From positions 677,354 through 741,353 of the forward strand of contig NW_017804509.1 of the NCBI RefSeq assembly GCF_001625305.1: a stretch of 64,000 nucleotides of DNA. Direction: 5' to 3'. Position numbers and translations under genes: made by a program. The DNA is from Branchiostoma belcheri (Eukaryota; Chordata; Leptocardii; Amphioxiformes; Branchiostomatidae). Shown piece after piece: positions 24,301 to 32,216 of this stretch. The notes below the pieces were generated by a model that did not search any database, was not told the origin of the DNA, and saw nothing but the letters and a program-made list of their open reading frames with translations. The first letter of the stretch is position 1. Each line of letters begins with the position of its first letter.

Positions 24301-27300
24301 ATACAGTACAAATAGCCAAAATCTGAACTGTTTTCTTTTTCATCTTTCCACAGCAGAAATATAACGAGAATTGTTAAAAATTGAGCATTATAAATTCAAC
24401 CTGTAAATGTATTACAATTACAGGTGGAGCAGCTGGAGGAAATGCGGGGAGAGATCGCCGAGGAGGAGGACCAGCTGATGGAGCAGATGGAGGAAGTGGA
24501 GCATCAGCGAGAGGAGGAGGCTGGGGGTACAGAAGGGATGGACGAAGCGGACGATGATGAAGGTGATGAGATTTACTTCTTATTAATCTCAAGACGGCTG
24601 GGTAACCCCTAGTCTCCACCAGACTTCTTTTGCGGGCTGAATAAATCGTAGAAATCGGCCTAAAAAGGGTATTAATTGGCCAGAGAAGATAGCCGGCCAA
24701 TTAATACCCTTTTTAGGCCGATTTCTACGATTTATTCAACCCGCAAAAGAAGCCTGGTGGAGACTAGGTAACCCCATTCAGCCTATACGTCTGACCGTTT
24801 CCAAAATCATATCCAGTTGCTTGAGTAACTGTTTTTTGGCGTATCTTTTTACCTGGATGTCTAACCTTCACCCACCCGTTATTCATTCATTTGTTCATGA
24901 TAGGCGAGATGCCGGAACCGGAGGTTGAGGATGACGTTCTGATGGAGGACCGGCAGGTGGTGGAGGAGGAGCTGGAGGAGATCGGACAGGAGGAGGAGGA
25001 TGTCTCCAGGGAGCTGGCGGACGTTAGGGAGCAGAAGAGACAGAATCCGGAGGTCAGTATCTGTATCGATCTGTATCTGTAGCCCTTCGGCGTAACACAC
25101 CAGCTTCTGTATCTGTATAGCCGATATAACAACCCTTCGGCGTAACACACCAGCTTCTGTATCTGTATAGCCGGTATAACCGATGTTTGTCTGTTACGTT
25201 TGTTATGTTAATTGAGAATTGAATTTTGTACGTCATGTAGGCCGCAGGCGAGCTGGACGAGAAGGAAGCTGAACTGGAGAGAGAGAGGGAGGAGCTGAAG
25301 GAGGTGGAGAGAGAGCTCGTGCACGAACTTGAAGAGATTGCAGAAAGGGACGGAACAGACGGTGAAGATGAAGGTATGGACATATGCAACTTTTTGCGTG
25401 AAATATTCTTATTTCTTGAAAATCTGAGTTCTCCTTAAAGCACACTCACTGACCACAAGAGATATCAATCAAATTCAAATGACCACAGCATGTCTACAAC
25501 ATGATATATTTATAATAGCCTCCGGCTAGTTGTACAGTCCTGGCTGTATATCTGTTCAACAAATCAAGTCAAATCAAGGTAATGATGAAATACTTCTGGT
25601 CCACAGAAGATGATGAGGAGTGTCCGGTTCTGGTCATTGACCATTAGTGTTTGGAACGGAAGAGGAAGCAGAGCAAAAACAATATGTTTTCCTTCGGTAA
25701 ACATGTTTTCCTTCTGGTCCACAGTAGATGAGGAGGAAGAAGAGTGTCCTATGGAGATCCTGCGCCCGTGCGTGGCTGCGTTCATGACGTTATTGCGAAG
25801 AGCTAGCTATCAAATTCAAAATTATGACCACAGCATGTCTAGAACATGAGATATCAAAACTGAAAGTCCTGCTGCAGGACCTTTAAAAGCCGTTAGAGGA
25901 CATTTTTTATTGAGCCAATGCCTACCAACATATAGAATATCATAAACATCCATTCACAACTTCTCGAGTTATGTTGGTCACAGGCAGATAGACGAATAGA
26001 CAGACAGAGACAGACAGGCAGGCAGACACACTCACCCCAAAACATAACGTATTTAGCGAAGGTAATGATGAATGTCTTCTGGTCCACAGAAGAAGATGAA
26101 GAAGAGTGTCCTATGGAGATCCTGCGTCCGTGCGTGGCTGAGTTCGTGACGTCGGTGGGGTCCGGGACGCGCTGGTGTGACGCGCTGGACGCACACCTGG
26201 TCTGTCTGCAGGACGCGGTCAGGAACTGCACCATCACACGTGAGTATACAGGGCAGACAGTACTATTACCCTTGCCCATAGAAGCCTATGGTAAAATACA
26301 CTAAAATAAGTCACAATGAAAGTACTTTCTCACATTTCAATCTCAACATTTTTTCAGCACCAGAGAACCACAAGGCTTCCCAAATATAGAAAGAAAATAG
26401 GGGGTCGACCTGGTCAAATTCCCGCTACAGCTGATTTAGTAAACAAACCCTACTTTTGACCTAATTTTCTCATGTATCCATCCGCCTTAGGCAGGCCAGA
26501 CCTCATCACTCAGGTCCCTCTTTATGCCCACCAAAATGGTAAAAATGAAACCTGCAATCTCCAAACAGATCATACAGCATATGACCGCCCTGAAATAAAA
26601 GTTATTCTATGTGCTCCTTACAGCAACCTCCATCGCCTCCAGAACCGTGCCTAGCTAGTTCTATGTCTGAATGGGTTAGGGTTGGGATCAGGTACCGTTT
26701 AGTCTCTGTGTCTATAAGAACGAAGATTTGCTCTAGGCACTAAGTTAAATAGTTGTTGCAATACATCGTACCTTATATGACTGTCGTGAAATAAAGTTCT
26801 CCTACGTACTTCTTACGTACAGCTAACATCGAGGCGTACCATGTCGGGTTCCTGGGCATGACGACGGCGTACGTCCGGTCAGACCTCTGTCCGGAGTCAA
26901 CCTTCGACAACGTGGAGGACGATACCGTCTTCGACCAGATCATGGAGGAAGACGAAGAAGAAGAAGAAGACGACGACTCTTCTGAAGAAAGCTACGAGGA
27001 GGTAGATACACCAGACGTCGAAAGCTTCGAAGAAGACGATCTGGAAGAAAGCTACGAGGAAGACTCAGTCGAAAGCGACGTCTCTCCAGAGGACGACTTT
27101 GATGACGCCGGCATCATGGATGATGAAGAAGAAGAAGAGTTGAGCAGCGAAGAAGAGGACAGCAGCGAAGAAGATTATCCGCTAGGGGGCGCTGTCACCG
27201 ACGATTGGCTGTGGAACGACCAGTACACCACCCCGCTCCCAACCGGCATGCCGTACGGCGACGACTACGGCATGGAGGGGGACTACGACGTGGAAGACAT

Positions 27301-27443
27301 GCTGGAAGAGGAAGAAGAGGAAATTGAGCAGGAGGAAGAAGAGGAGGAGGAAATTGAGGAGGAAATTGAAGAGGAGGAGGTTTTGGAGGCTGCAGGAGAG
27401 GATCTGCAGGAAGCTCTAGAGGACCTCGAAGATGCCATCAGAG
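15704..27443 (+). CDS. secreted Glu-rich EF-hand / six-Cys / helical-repeat protein (unrecognised, multi-exon)
   Basis: Exons joined in phase are 15704-15721, 18045-18217, 19590-19723, 20101-20157, 20531-20700, 21438-21606, 22131-23863, 24424-24562, 24904-25052, 25241-25373, 26090-26239 and 26823-27443, about 1,215 codons. Order of parts: signal peptide (MRVFVAACFLSFVLISVEG); a Pro/Ala/Thr-rich stretch; one EF-hand (DLNRDGQLSYFE) split by an intron; a six-cysteine domain; seven or so Glu-rich repeats of about 75 residues, most with an N-glycosylation sequon; a second six-cysteine domain; and a very acidic tail. I do not recognise the protein. A secreted calcium-binding, matrix or buffering role is inference from the acidity and EF-hand. 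The end is uncertain: a candidate last exon is listed separately. Confidence 0.75.
15722..18044. other. acidic gene intron 1
   Basis: Contains a family-2 LINE 3' end at 16,838-16,960 and the tctgcttggagat terminus at 17,057. Otherwise nothing recognised. Confidence 0.5.
16838..16960 (-). mobile_element. LINE 3' end, family 2 inverted
   Basis: gtttgtttcgcatataaccg, ggtaaaccgcctttaggcg and taagaccggactgtaaggtt match 12,583-12,700. Confidence 0.7.
18045..18217 (+). CDS. acidic gene exon 2 (signal peptide)
   Basis: Acceptor atccacag; begins MRVFVAACFLSFVLISVEG, a clear signal peptide, followed by a Pro/Ala/Thr/Glu-rich linker with one Asn-Gly-Thr sequon. Donor gtgagc. The last codon is split after two bases. 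Confidence 0.85.
18429..18901. mobile_element. hAT-like non-autonomous DNA transposon in a CA tract
   Basis: Ends TAGGGCTGCG and CGCAGCCCTA, flanked on both sides by acacacac (8 bp). Subterminal regions are rich in GGTACAGG/CCTGTACC variants. An 8-bp duplication and TAGGG-type ends are typical of hAT elements, but the CA context weakens the target-site evidence. Confidence 0.7.
18902..18990. repeat. CA microsatellite
   Basis: About 45 CA units immediately right of the hAT-like element, in intron 2 of the acidic-protein gene. Confidence 0.95.
19030..19589 (+). repeat. three tandem copies of exon 3's 5' end, ~177-bp unit
   Basis: The acceptor and first ~60 coding bases of exon 3 occur at 19,076, 19,252 and 19,429 ahead of the complete exon at 19,590. 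Spacings are 176, 177 and 161. Each copy is followed by CA-rich sequence and the next copy's pyrimidine tract. The copies lack the exon's 3' half (NKEALREMF onward). Confidence 0.9.
19590..19723 (+). CDS. acidic gene exon 3 (EF-hand entering helix)
   Basis: Complete version of the repeated exon. Encodes TSMLAVMPDSIMAMYDKF, then KEALREMFQNSDLN, ending one base into the Arg codon of the EF-hand loop. Donor gtaagg. Confidence 0.85.
20101..20157 (+). CDS. acidic gene exon 4 (EF-hand loop)
   Basis: Acceptor tttgtag. Together with exon 3 it gives the loop DLNRDGQLSYFE (Asp1, Asn3, Asp5, Gly6, Leu8, Ser9, Glu12), a canonical calcium-binding pattern, then the leaving helix LLHSPYVLSP. Confidence 0.85.
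20531..20700 (+). CDS. acidic gene exon 5 (Cys domain 1, first half)
   Basis: An acidic run (GDEDEDDEDDD) then CDHEILLRC, an Asn-Arg-Thr sequon and ASICEAFR. Phase 0 at the donor gtgaga. Confidence 0.85.
20701..20830. repeat. (ATTC)n microsatellite
   Basis: About 30 tetranucleotide units starting a few bases after the exon 5 donor. It is the same tetranucleotide as the TTCA array at 9,845. Confidence 0.95.
20879..20942. repeat. decamer minisatellite (gagagaacca)n
   Basis: Six perfect gagagaacca units in intron 5. Confidence 0.95.
20985..21437 (+). repeat. tandem copies of exon 6 with intron flank, ~176-195-bp unit
   Basis: The acceptor and exon body are repeated at 21,067-21,183 and 21,243-21,330 before the complete exon at 21,438, and the tail of an older copy is visible at about 20,988-21,003 (gcccgggagtaccagac). 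Units also share the intron phrase gcataccatacatgta plus a CA tract. The first copy runs to Ile-Phe-Tyr; the second stops at Glu-Tyr-Gln-Thr. Confidence 0.9.
21438..21606 (+). CDS. acidic gene exon 6 (Cys domain 1, second half)
   Basis: VHANCIRDNVLSAANASVRC (with an Asn-Ala-Ser sequon) to SLGICSAEFEQQLDKEG. It supplies the last three cysteines of the first six-Cys domain. Donor gttagt. Confidence 0.85.
21650..21870 (-). mobile_element. CR1/L2-like LINE 3' end (5'-truncated, inverted)
   Basis: Matches the reverse complement of the end of the 28.5-30.0 kb LINE and the copy at 11,490: tatagccggtataaccgccc, ggcagctggctacattacac, ttgttacacctaaccctt. Confidence 0.8.
21890..22030. repeat. short tandem/inverted phrases around gaaccgtgc
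   Basis: ccatgctcaggtacggttct, ccagaaccgtgctttatcc, ccatgctggggcacggttct and caagaaccgtgcctgggg recur within 140 bases in both orientations. A related phrase is at 26,638. Confidence 0.6.
22131..23863 (+). CDS. acidic gene exon 7 (Glu-rich helical repeats)
   Basis: One exon of 1,733 bases encodes about six and a half repeats of 72-80 residues. Each has a first helix (for example AALEQMRAELERKLEQLLNA), a turn with a sequon (NITA, NRTA, NGTD, NSTM, NRTE, NATE), a second Glu-rich helix and an acidic or Gly-rich linker. The fourth repeat lacks the sequon (AESDTEEY). Heptad-like Leu/Ile spacing suggests coiled coils. Donor gtttgt. Confidence 0.9.
23864..24423. other. intron 7 with short tandem repeat
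   Basis: Bases about 23,990-24,115 repeat aagcatcaattaatagtaaa and variants four times. The rest is AT-rich, with a GC-rich patch at 24,150-24,220 (ggcctatacgataggccgg). No exon seen. Confidence 0.6.
24424..24562 (+). CDS. acidic gene exon 8
   Basis: VEQLEEMRGEIAEEEDQLME and on, completing the second helix of the seventh repeat, then an Asp/Glu run. Donor gtgatg. Confidence 0.8.
24610..24766. mobile_element. Mutator-like hairpin MITE with perfect 9-bp target duplication
   Basis: Nearly perfect 157-bp inverted repeat (tagtctccaccagacttctt ... aagcctggtggagacta) flanked on both sides by ggtaacccc. A 9-bp duplication is characteristic of Mutator-like transposons. It lies 48 bases after the exon 8 donor. 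Confidence 0.88.
24795..24885. mobile_element. half copy of CAGTTACTCAAGCAACTGG element
   Basis: Right arm only: catatccagttgcttgagta, then ctggatgtctaaccttca. Confidence 0.65.
24904..25052 (+). CDS. acidic gene exon 9
   Basis: GEMPEPEVEDDVLMEDRQVV then a Glu-rich helix ending QKRQNPE. Another helical segment, here without a sequon. Donor gtcagt. Confidence 0.8.
25053..25195 (-). mobile_element. stacked 3' tails of CR1/L2-like LINE (inverted)
   Basis: gcccttcggcgtaacacacc occurs twice, each followed by agcttctgtatctgtatagc; a third begins with tagccggtataaccg. The pieces look like successive very short LINE insertions into one another's TATCTG-type tails. Confidence 0.75.
25241..25373 (+). 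CDS. acidic gene exon 10
   Basis: AAGELDEKEAELEREREELK, then a run to GTDGEDEG. Last Glu-rich helix before the second Cys domain. Donor gtatgg. Confidence 0.8.
25606..25860 (+). pseudogene. two decayed copies of exon 11's 5' part
   Basis: The acceptor context ttctggtccacag plus gatgaggagtgtcc occurs at about 25,606. A longer copy at 25,727 (gaggaggaagaagagtgtcc to tggctgcgttcatgacg) starts with an in-frame stop (tag) and breaks off before the second pair of cysteines. The complete exon is at 26,090. Confidence 0.8.
26090..26239 (+). CDS. acidic gene exon 11 (Cys domain 2)
   Basis: EECPMEILRPCVAEFV to CDALDAHLVCLQDAVRNC. Five cysteines in the same order and similar spacing as Cys domain 1, with an Asn-Cys-Thr sequon. 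Donor gtgagt, phase 1. Confidence 0.85.
26823..27443 (+). CDS. acidic gene exon 12 (end of Cys domain 2 and acidic tail)
   Basis: PNIEAYHVGFLGMTTAYVRS then the sixth cysteine (DLCPES), followed by about 180 residues dominated by Glu, Asp and Ser, including VDTPDVESFEEDDLEESYE, a short ordered-looking patch (TDDWLWNDQYTTPLPTGMP) and a final Glu-rich helix. Donor candidate gtcagt after ATCAGAG. Read through without splicing, the frame ends at 27,568 within LINE-derived sequence. Confidence 0.8.
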
Positions 27444-27454
27444 GTCAGTATATT

Positions 27455-27590
27455 TTTACAGTTTCTTTCCCCGGACGGCCAAGTTTTGGAATTCCCTCCC
27501 TGACAAGTGTTTCCCACCAACCTACAATATACAGCTTTTCAAATCAAACGTTCACTGCCATCTCTTGACATAGCCATGTTTCTCTCATAT
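27455..27590 (+). mobile_element. LINE 3' coding fragment
   Basis: In one frame the sequence reads FFPRTAKFWNSLPDKCFPPT and soon reaches a stop, the typical end of non-LTR retrotransposon second ORFs (compare [13 protein letters not shown] in the 28.5 kb element). It starts about 12 bases after the exon 12 donor. Confidence 0.7.
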
Positions 27591-27801
27591 TTCTAGTTCA
27601 ATGCCGAGAAGTGGTCGTATAGGCCTTGTATTATTGAACCACTCCGTTAAAGTATCAACTTAAGATGGAAAACAGACAAAATATTTACTAGTATCTAAGA
27701 AAAAATGCATTGGATTATTTTAAAGACTAAACAGTTTTGAGTATCATCTATAAAAACAAAAGTATGCGATTCTGGCTGTGGCTGTCATATATTCTTCTTA
27801 G

Positions 27802-27893
27802 ATGATCACAATGATCATAATAGACCCTCATTTCTTCATCCGTTCATCCGTTCCTTCCTTCCTTCATTCATTCATCTGTTCATTAATTCATAA
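27802..27893 (+). CDS. candidate terminal exon of acidic gene (uncertain)
   Basis: An acceptor (attcttcttag) followed by gatcacaatgatcataata is in the right phase and gives DDHNDHNRPSF then a Ser/Phe/Ile-rich stretch from (TTCATTC)-like repeats to a stop. It is the only in-phase continuation I found before the LINE, but the repeat-derived composition makes it doubtful. Confidence 0.25.
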
Positions 27894-28182
27894 CTTCATC
27901 CATTCATTCATCTGATCTGTTCATTAATTCATCCCTTCATTTATTCTTACATGAAGTATTAACGAATATTTTTCCCCTCTTGAATCCCCTCCTCTGCCGA
28001 CCACCGCATGGCCCACACCAGGCGGGAAGACCGAACCTCCCGAACCTGTCCACCGGAACTGGGCCCGGAACCGCCAGTCTACGAGCGGTGCTGCCGTGCC
28101 GAGGGGAACCGCCTTCCTCAGCCTGATCATGGCATTGCTCCTGTGCCTGATGTAGAAAGGAAAATAAAACAAAGAATTCGTA

Positions 28183-28520
28183 CTAATCTCCAAGCAGATC
28201 ATACGGTGGCAAGGCAGTATCCATGTAGCATCTACCAGGCTTCGGGAGGCGGCTGGAAAGAGTAGAGATTGGCCAAATAGAGACGTAACATGCCGAGGGA
28301 GTTGGTCCGCTTCTCCGAGTACAGTTCGGGAGCGGCAAACAGTTCTCTCCACCAACTCCCCTGACATGCTATCTCTCTATTTGGCCGATTACTACTCTTT
28401 CCAGTCGCTTTCCGAAGCCTGGTAGAGGCTAGTATCCTGAGGAGTAGGGTGGCCAATGGATACTGTCTTGTCAATTTTATATTGCCTTTGCGGGTACCGA
28501 AACATCTGCTTGGAGATCAT
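28183..28520. mobile_element. TIR element carrying a nested hairpin MITE
   Basis: The outer ends (aatctccaagcagatcatac and tctgcttggagatcata) are inverted; the same motif occurs at 17,057, 32,303, 56,170 and 56,530. Inside sits a complete family-2 hairpin MITE (28,221-28,431; tagcatctaccaggc ... gcctggtagaggcta) flanked by gtatccatg and gtatcctga. Confidence 0.75.
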
Positions 28521-30012
28521 ACTCGCTAAACACTGCAGAAATCCCTAAAGATTGGAGGGATGCAAATATATGCGCCATCTTTAAAAAAGGAGATAGAGCG
28601 GTCCCCAGCAACTATAGACCTGTTTCACTGACCTGCATATCCTGCAAACTACTTGAACATATCATCCATAGCCAAATCATGAAGCACCTAGAAAGTTACA
28701 GTATATTAACGGATTACCAGCATGGATTCAGAGCCAAACGATCCACAGAAACACAGCTTATACTAACAGTCCATGACATAGCTGGCGCACTAAACAGTAA
28801 ACGGCAGGTAGATTTAGCAATACTTGATTTCACTAAAGCCTTTGATAAAGTCCCCCATGGCAGGCTCATCTCAAAACTGGAGTATTATGGAATCCAAGGC
28901 CCTACGCTGAATTGGTTAAAGGCTTTCCTGACCAACAGGGAGCAAACAGTAGTGGTTGAAGGGAAGGCGTCGGCTCCAGTTAAAGTAGCGTCTGGGGTCC
29001 CTCAAGGAACCGTCCTGGGGCCATTGCTCTTTCTCTTGTATATAAATGACCTACCAGATCAGCTTGACTCAAATGTGAGGTTATTTGCCGATGACTGTCT
29101 ATTGTATGTAGAGCTTTCTACACAGACCGACTCACAACTTCTCCAAAAAGACCTGAACACCCTGGAAGAATGGCAAAGTAAATGGCTCATGCAGTTTAAT
29201 CCCGAAAAATGCTACATTATGCACATAACAAACAAACGAACACCACATGCAACTAGCTACCAGTTTTGTGGTCAGGCTTTAGCAACCACAAAAATCCATC
29301 CGTATCTGGGCGTCACGCTGACAAGCGGACTGAAGTGGGGTGCACATGTTAATAATATCACAACTAAGGCGAAACAGACATTGGGAGTGATTAAACGTAA
29401 TCTGTGGGCATGTCCAACGAGAGTAAAATCACTTGCATACACGTCACTTGTAAGACCGAACCTAGAATACGCTGCGACAGTATGGGATCCATATACAAAG
29501 AAAGACAAAGACAAATTGGAAAGGGTACAGAATCAAGCTGCAAGATTCTGTATGAACAGCTATGTAAGAGGTGCTAGTGTCACGGAAATGAAAAGAAACC
29601 TACAGTGGACCTCACTTGAAGACAGAAGAAAGATGTCTAGACTATGCATGATGTACAAAATGACTAATAAACTGGTGGATGTCCCAACTACTAAGTACCT
29701 AATACCAGCTCAGAAGAGAACAAGAAATAGCCACGCATTCAAGTACCAGAGTTATCAACCAAGGATTGAGGTGTTCAAGAATTCATTCTTTCCTAGAACT
29801 ATCGCAGAGTGGAACTCACTGTCACCAAGTACAGTAGGGGCACTGTCAATAGATAGCTTTAAACAATGTCTAGAGCTAGAAGTTCAAGGGTTAGGTGTAA
29901 CAAGTCGATCGGTGTAATATAGCCAGCTGCCGCCGCGCCGCGTGCCTGCGAAGCTGGTGTGTTACGCCGAAAGGCGGTTATACCGGCTATACAGATACAG
30001 ATACAGATACTC
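28521..30012 (+). mobile_element. CR1/L2-like non-LTR retrotransposon, 5'-truncated, intact RT frame
   Basis: An open frame from about 28,520 to 29,917 encodes reverse transcriptase motifs: NYRPVSLTCISCKLLEHII, QHGFRAKRSTETQL, DFTKAFDKVPH, SGVPQGTVLGPLLFLLYIND and the catalytic FADDCLLY. The C-terminal [13 protein letters not shown] end follows. The endonuclease part is absent. The 3' end forms a hairpin-rich region (gtgttacgccgaaaggcgg) and finishes with acagat repeats. Truncated relatives lie at 11,490, 21,650, 25,053, 60,432 and 63,543. Confidence 0.9.
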
Positions 30013-30957
30013 GTACTGTAAATGTTGATATGTTCGCGGTGGCTTTAATTTTCGTGGTGTCTTCTTCGCCGCTAAATCAGAGTACGTACAAAATAGAATA
30101 AATATGTATTGTTTCGACCACAAAACTCGAGCGCCACGAAAATCTCCTATTCAGTAATACCTTCAAATAAAATGATGAGAAAGTATTGCAATCTACTTGC
30201 TTCCATACTATCAATTTTGGTGTTATATCTCATACATATTTTAGCAATAAGTAGAATCAGTGTAAATGGTGGTCTATTTATGCAAGAAGCTACTTTGTTT
30301 ATTCAAACATGTACTTGTTTACTAGTATTAGCATCAATGTTGTGAATGTTGATATCTAATGTCGCAGCTACAAGTCACCATCTAGTCAAGACAAATGTTA
30401 GAGGAAACAATGTACAAGGATAGATATGTTTAAGTTAAGATATGTATAATTTTAGGCTTTGAATACCGTTAGCCTTTTTATCATGTTTAATATTACGCTA
30501 TTGTTGCCTAAGTGTTCTTTTATGATGAAGGTAAAACGACAACATTTAAGAGATCAGACTTCTGTTCTCAGAAATTGAGCCAGTTTTTGTGAAATTAAAG
30601 GAAAAGAACAATGTTTATTAAAACATGCCATGCCACGCTTTTTCTGTTAAAAATCTCTTCTCCTTCTATACGATGTACTGACAAGGCTTGCAATTTAAAA
30701 TATTTGATTAAATTTTGTATGTTTATAAGATACAGTATTACAGTATCAGTAGGCCAGACAATAAGCCAGACATATCTGATAATTTTTAAGCGGTCTACAG
30801 TAATGTAAGGATGTTGTTTTTTTATTAAAAAGTTTCTTTATTTCTTCATTCTTGTATTTGGTGGAAGGTGTCAATAGTCTAAATAGAGCAATGCTGAATA
30901 AAAAAAGTTACTGATCTCCTTTATTCATTTCTTTTGTCTTTTAAAAAAGATATGTGG
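30013..30957. other. intergenic, AT-rich
   Basis: Bases 30,020-30,160 hold short inverted phrases (cgcggtggctttaattttcg, cgccacgaaaatctcc) of an unclassified repeat. The remainder shows no gene. Confidence 0.4.
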
Positions 30958-31176
30958 TAGTCTCCACCAGGCTCCTTTGCAGACTGAATAAATAGTAGAA
31001 ATCGGCCTAAAAGGGGGATATCATTGACCAGAGGAGTTGGCCGGCCAGAGAGATTCAAATTGCACAGAGAAATTGAACCTTCTATGGCCGGTTAACTCCT
31101 CCTCTGGTCAATGATATCCCCCTTTTAGGCCGATTTCTACTATTTATTCAGCCTATAAGGAGTCTGGTGGAGACTA
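30958..31176. mobile_element. Mutator-like hairpin MITE, full copy
   Basis: tagtctccaccaggctcctt ... aaggagtctggtggagacta with long inverted arms (gatatcattgaccagaggag and its complement). Largest intact member of family 1 here. No clear target duplication in this copy. Confidence 0.85.
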
Positions 31177-31920
31177 GTGCCTAGTCCTTACAACAAGTTG
31201 TTAATTTTTCAGGGAGGGGCACAAGACATATAATGAAGCATACGAACAATGGAAAACAATTAGTAACGGAAATTAACATAAGCCACATAGAAGAAATCAA
31301 ACATATATGCAGAGATTGAAACAAATGGAATCATACTTAGCTACATACAGCATATATGAAAGCATTCATACAAATCGAAATCAGCCAAATCGTGGTCGGA
31401 ATCTGAAATAAGATTCAGTAACTGTTCCAAGGTCAAATATTATTGGGGAATTAACATCCCTGGTCCTCACCATCACCATGTCCTAATTATCGCCATATCT
31501 GCGATGTTGCGGATTATGCAGGAGAATTTAACCATCTTTTGTTAATCTATACTATAGTGCAGTCTGTAATGTGGTTTTTCTTGTATTTACTACCGGCTCT
31601 AATACTGCTCACGCGACTCTGTCATTTGTGAGGTAAAACTTCACCCAGTGACCTGATGTTATCGTTTGGGAATTTTTAATTCATGCATATGGCGATGATT
31701 AGGGAACCCGAATTCGGCAAATACACTGGGGCACAAGATCGACATGGTCGATGCCATGCCTCACCTAAAAAGTTCAGCGATCATCAACAAACAAAAGATA
31801 TATTGCACATAATAGTAGAGGTTTAGTGTAATGGTGCCATGACAAACAGATCATAAATTTGAATCTTGTTTATAATCTATTGCCACGACAAGTCAAAATT
31901 TGGATAATTCTACAGACTTG
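31177..31920. other. intergenic upstream of ANKS1
   Basis: AT-rich; no coding or repeat family recognised. Confidence 0.4.
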
Positions 31921-31934
31921 ATGAAACATCATTC

Positions 31935-32100
31935 CTCGAATTTCCCGCCACGCGCGTCGGCGGCGCGGTGCATGCCGGGCGTGGCGGCCTTGCCTGTCGT
32001 GTCGAACAGAAAACAAACATGGCGGCCGGAAGTTGGGAGATCAAACTTCTCGGTCTGTACGACTTCCTCGTAGTTCTGTCGTCCTGATATCCGCAAAGAC
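31935..32100 (+). promoter_or_regulatory. ANKS1: TATA-less GC-rich promoter of ANKS1
   Basis: Abrupt GC-rich island before the ATG. Visible motifs: TTTCCCGCC (E2F-like) at 31,941, gcatgccgggc, and acatggcggccggaagt at about 32,018-32,033, which combines a YY1-type core with an ETS site. There is no TATA box. This is typical of broadly expressed genes. Confidence 0.65.
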
Positions 32101-32216
32101 ATGCCGAGGGAACAAGAGCTTCTGGAGGCCGCTAGGCTGGGGAACATCGCGGTTATTGAAAAACTTCTGGTCCCGAAAACCAAGCGATCGCCCGTGTCCC
32201 TGCAAGCTTTGACCAG
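32101..32216 (+). CDS. ANKS1: ANKS1 exon 1
   Basis: [20 protein letters not shown] to SLQALT. First ankyrin helix pair. Donor gtgggt, split codon after two bases. Confidence 0.9.
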
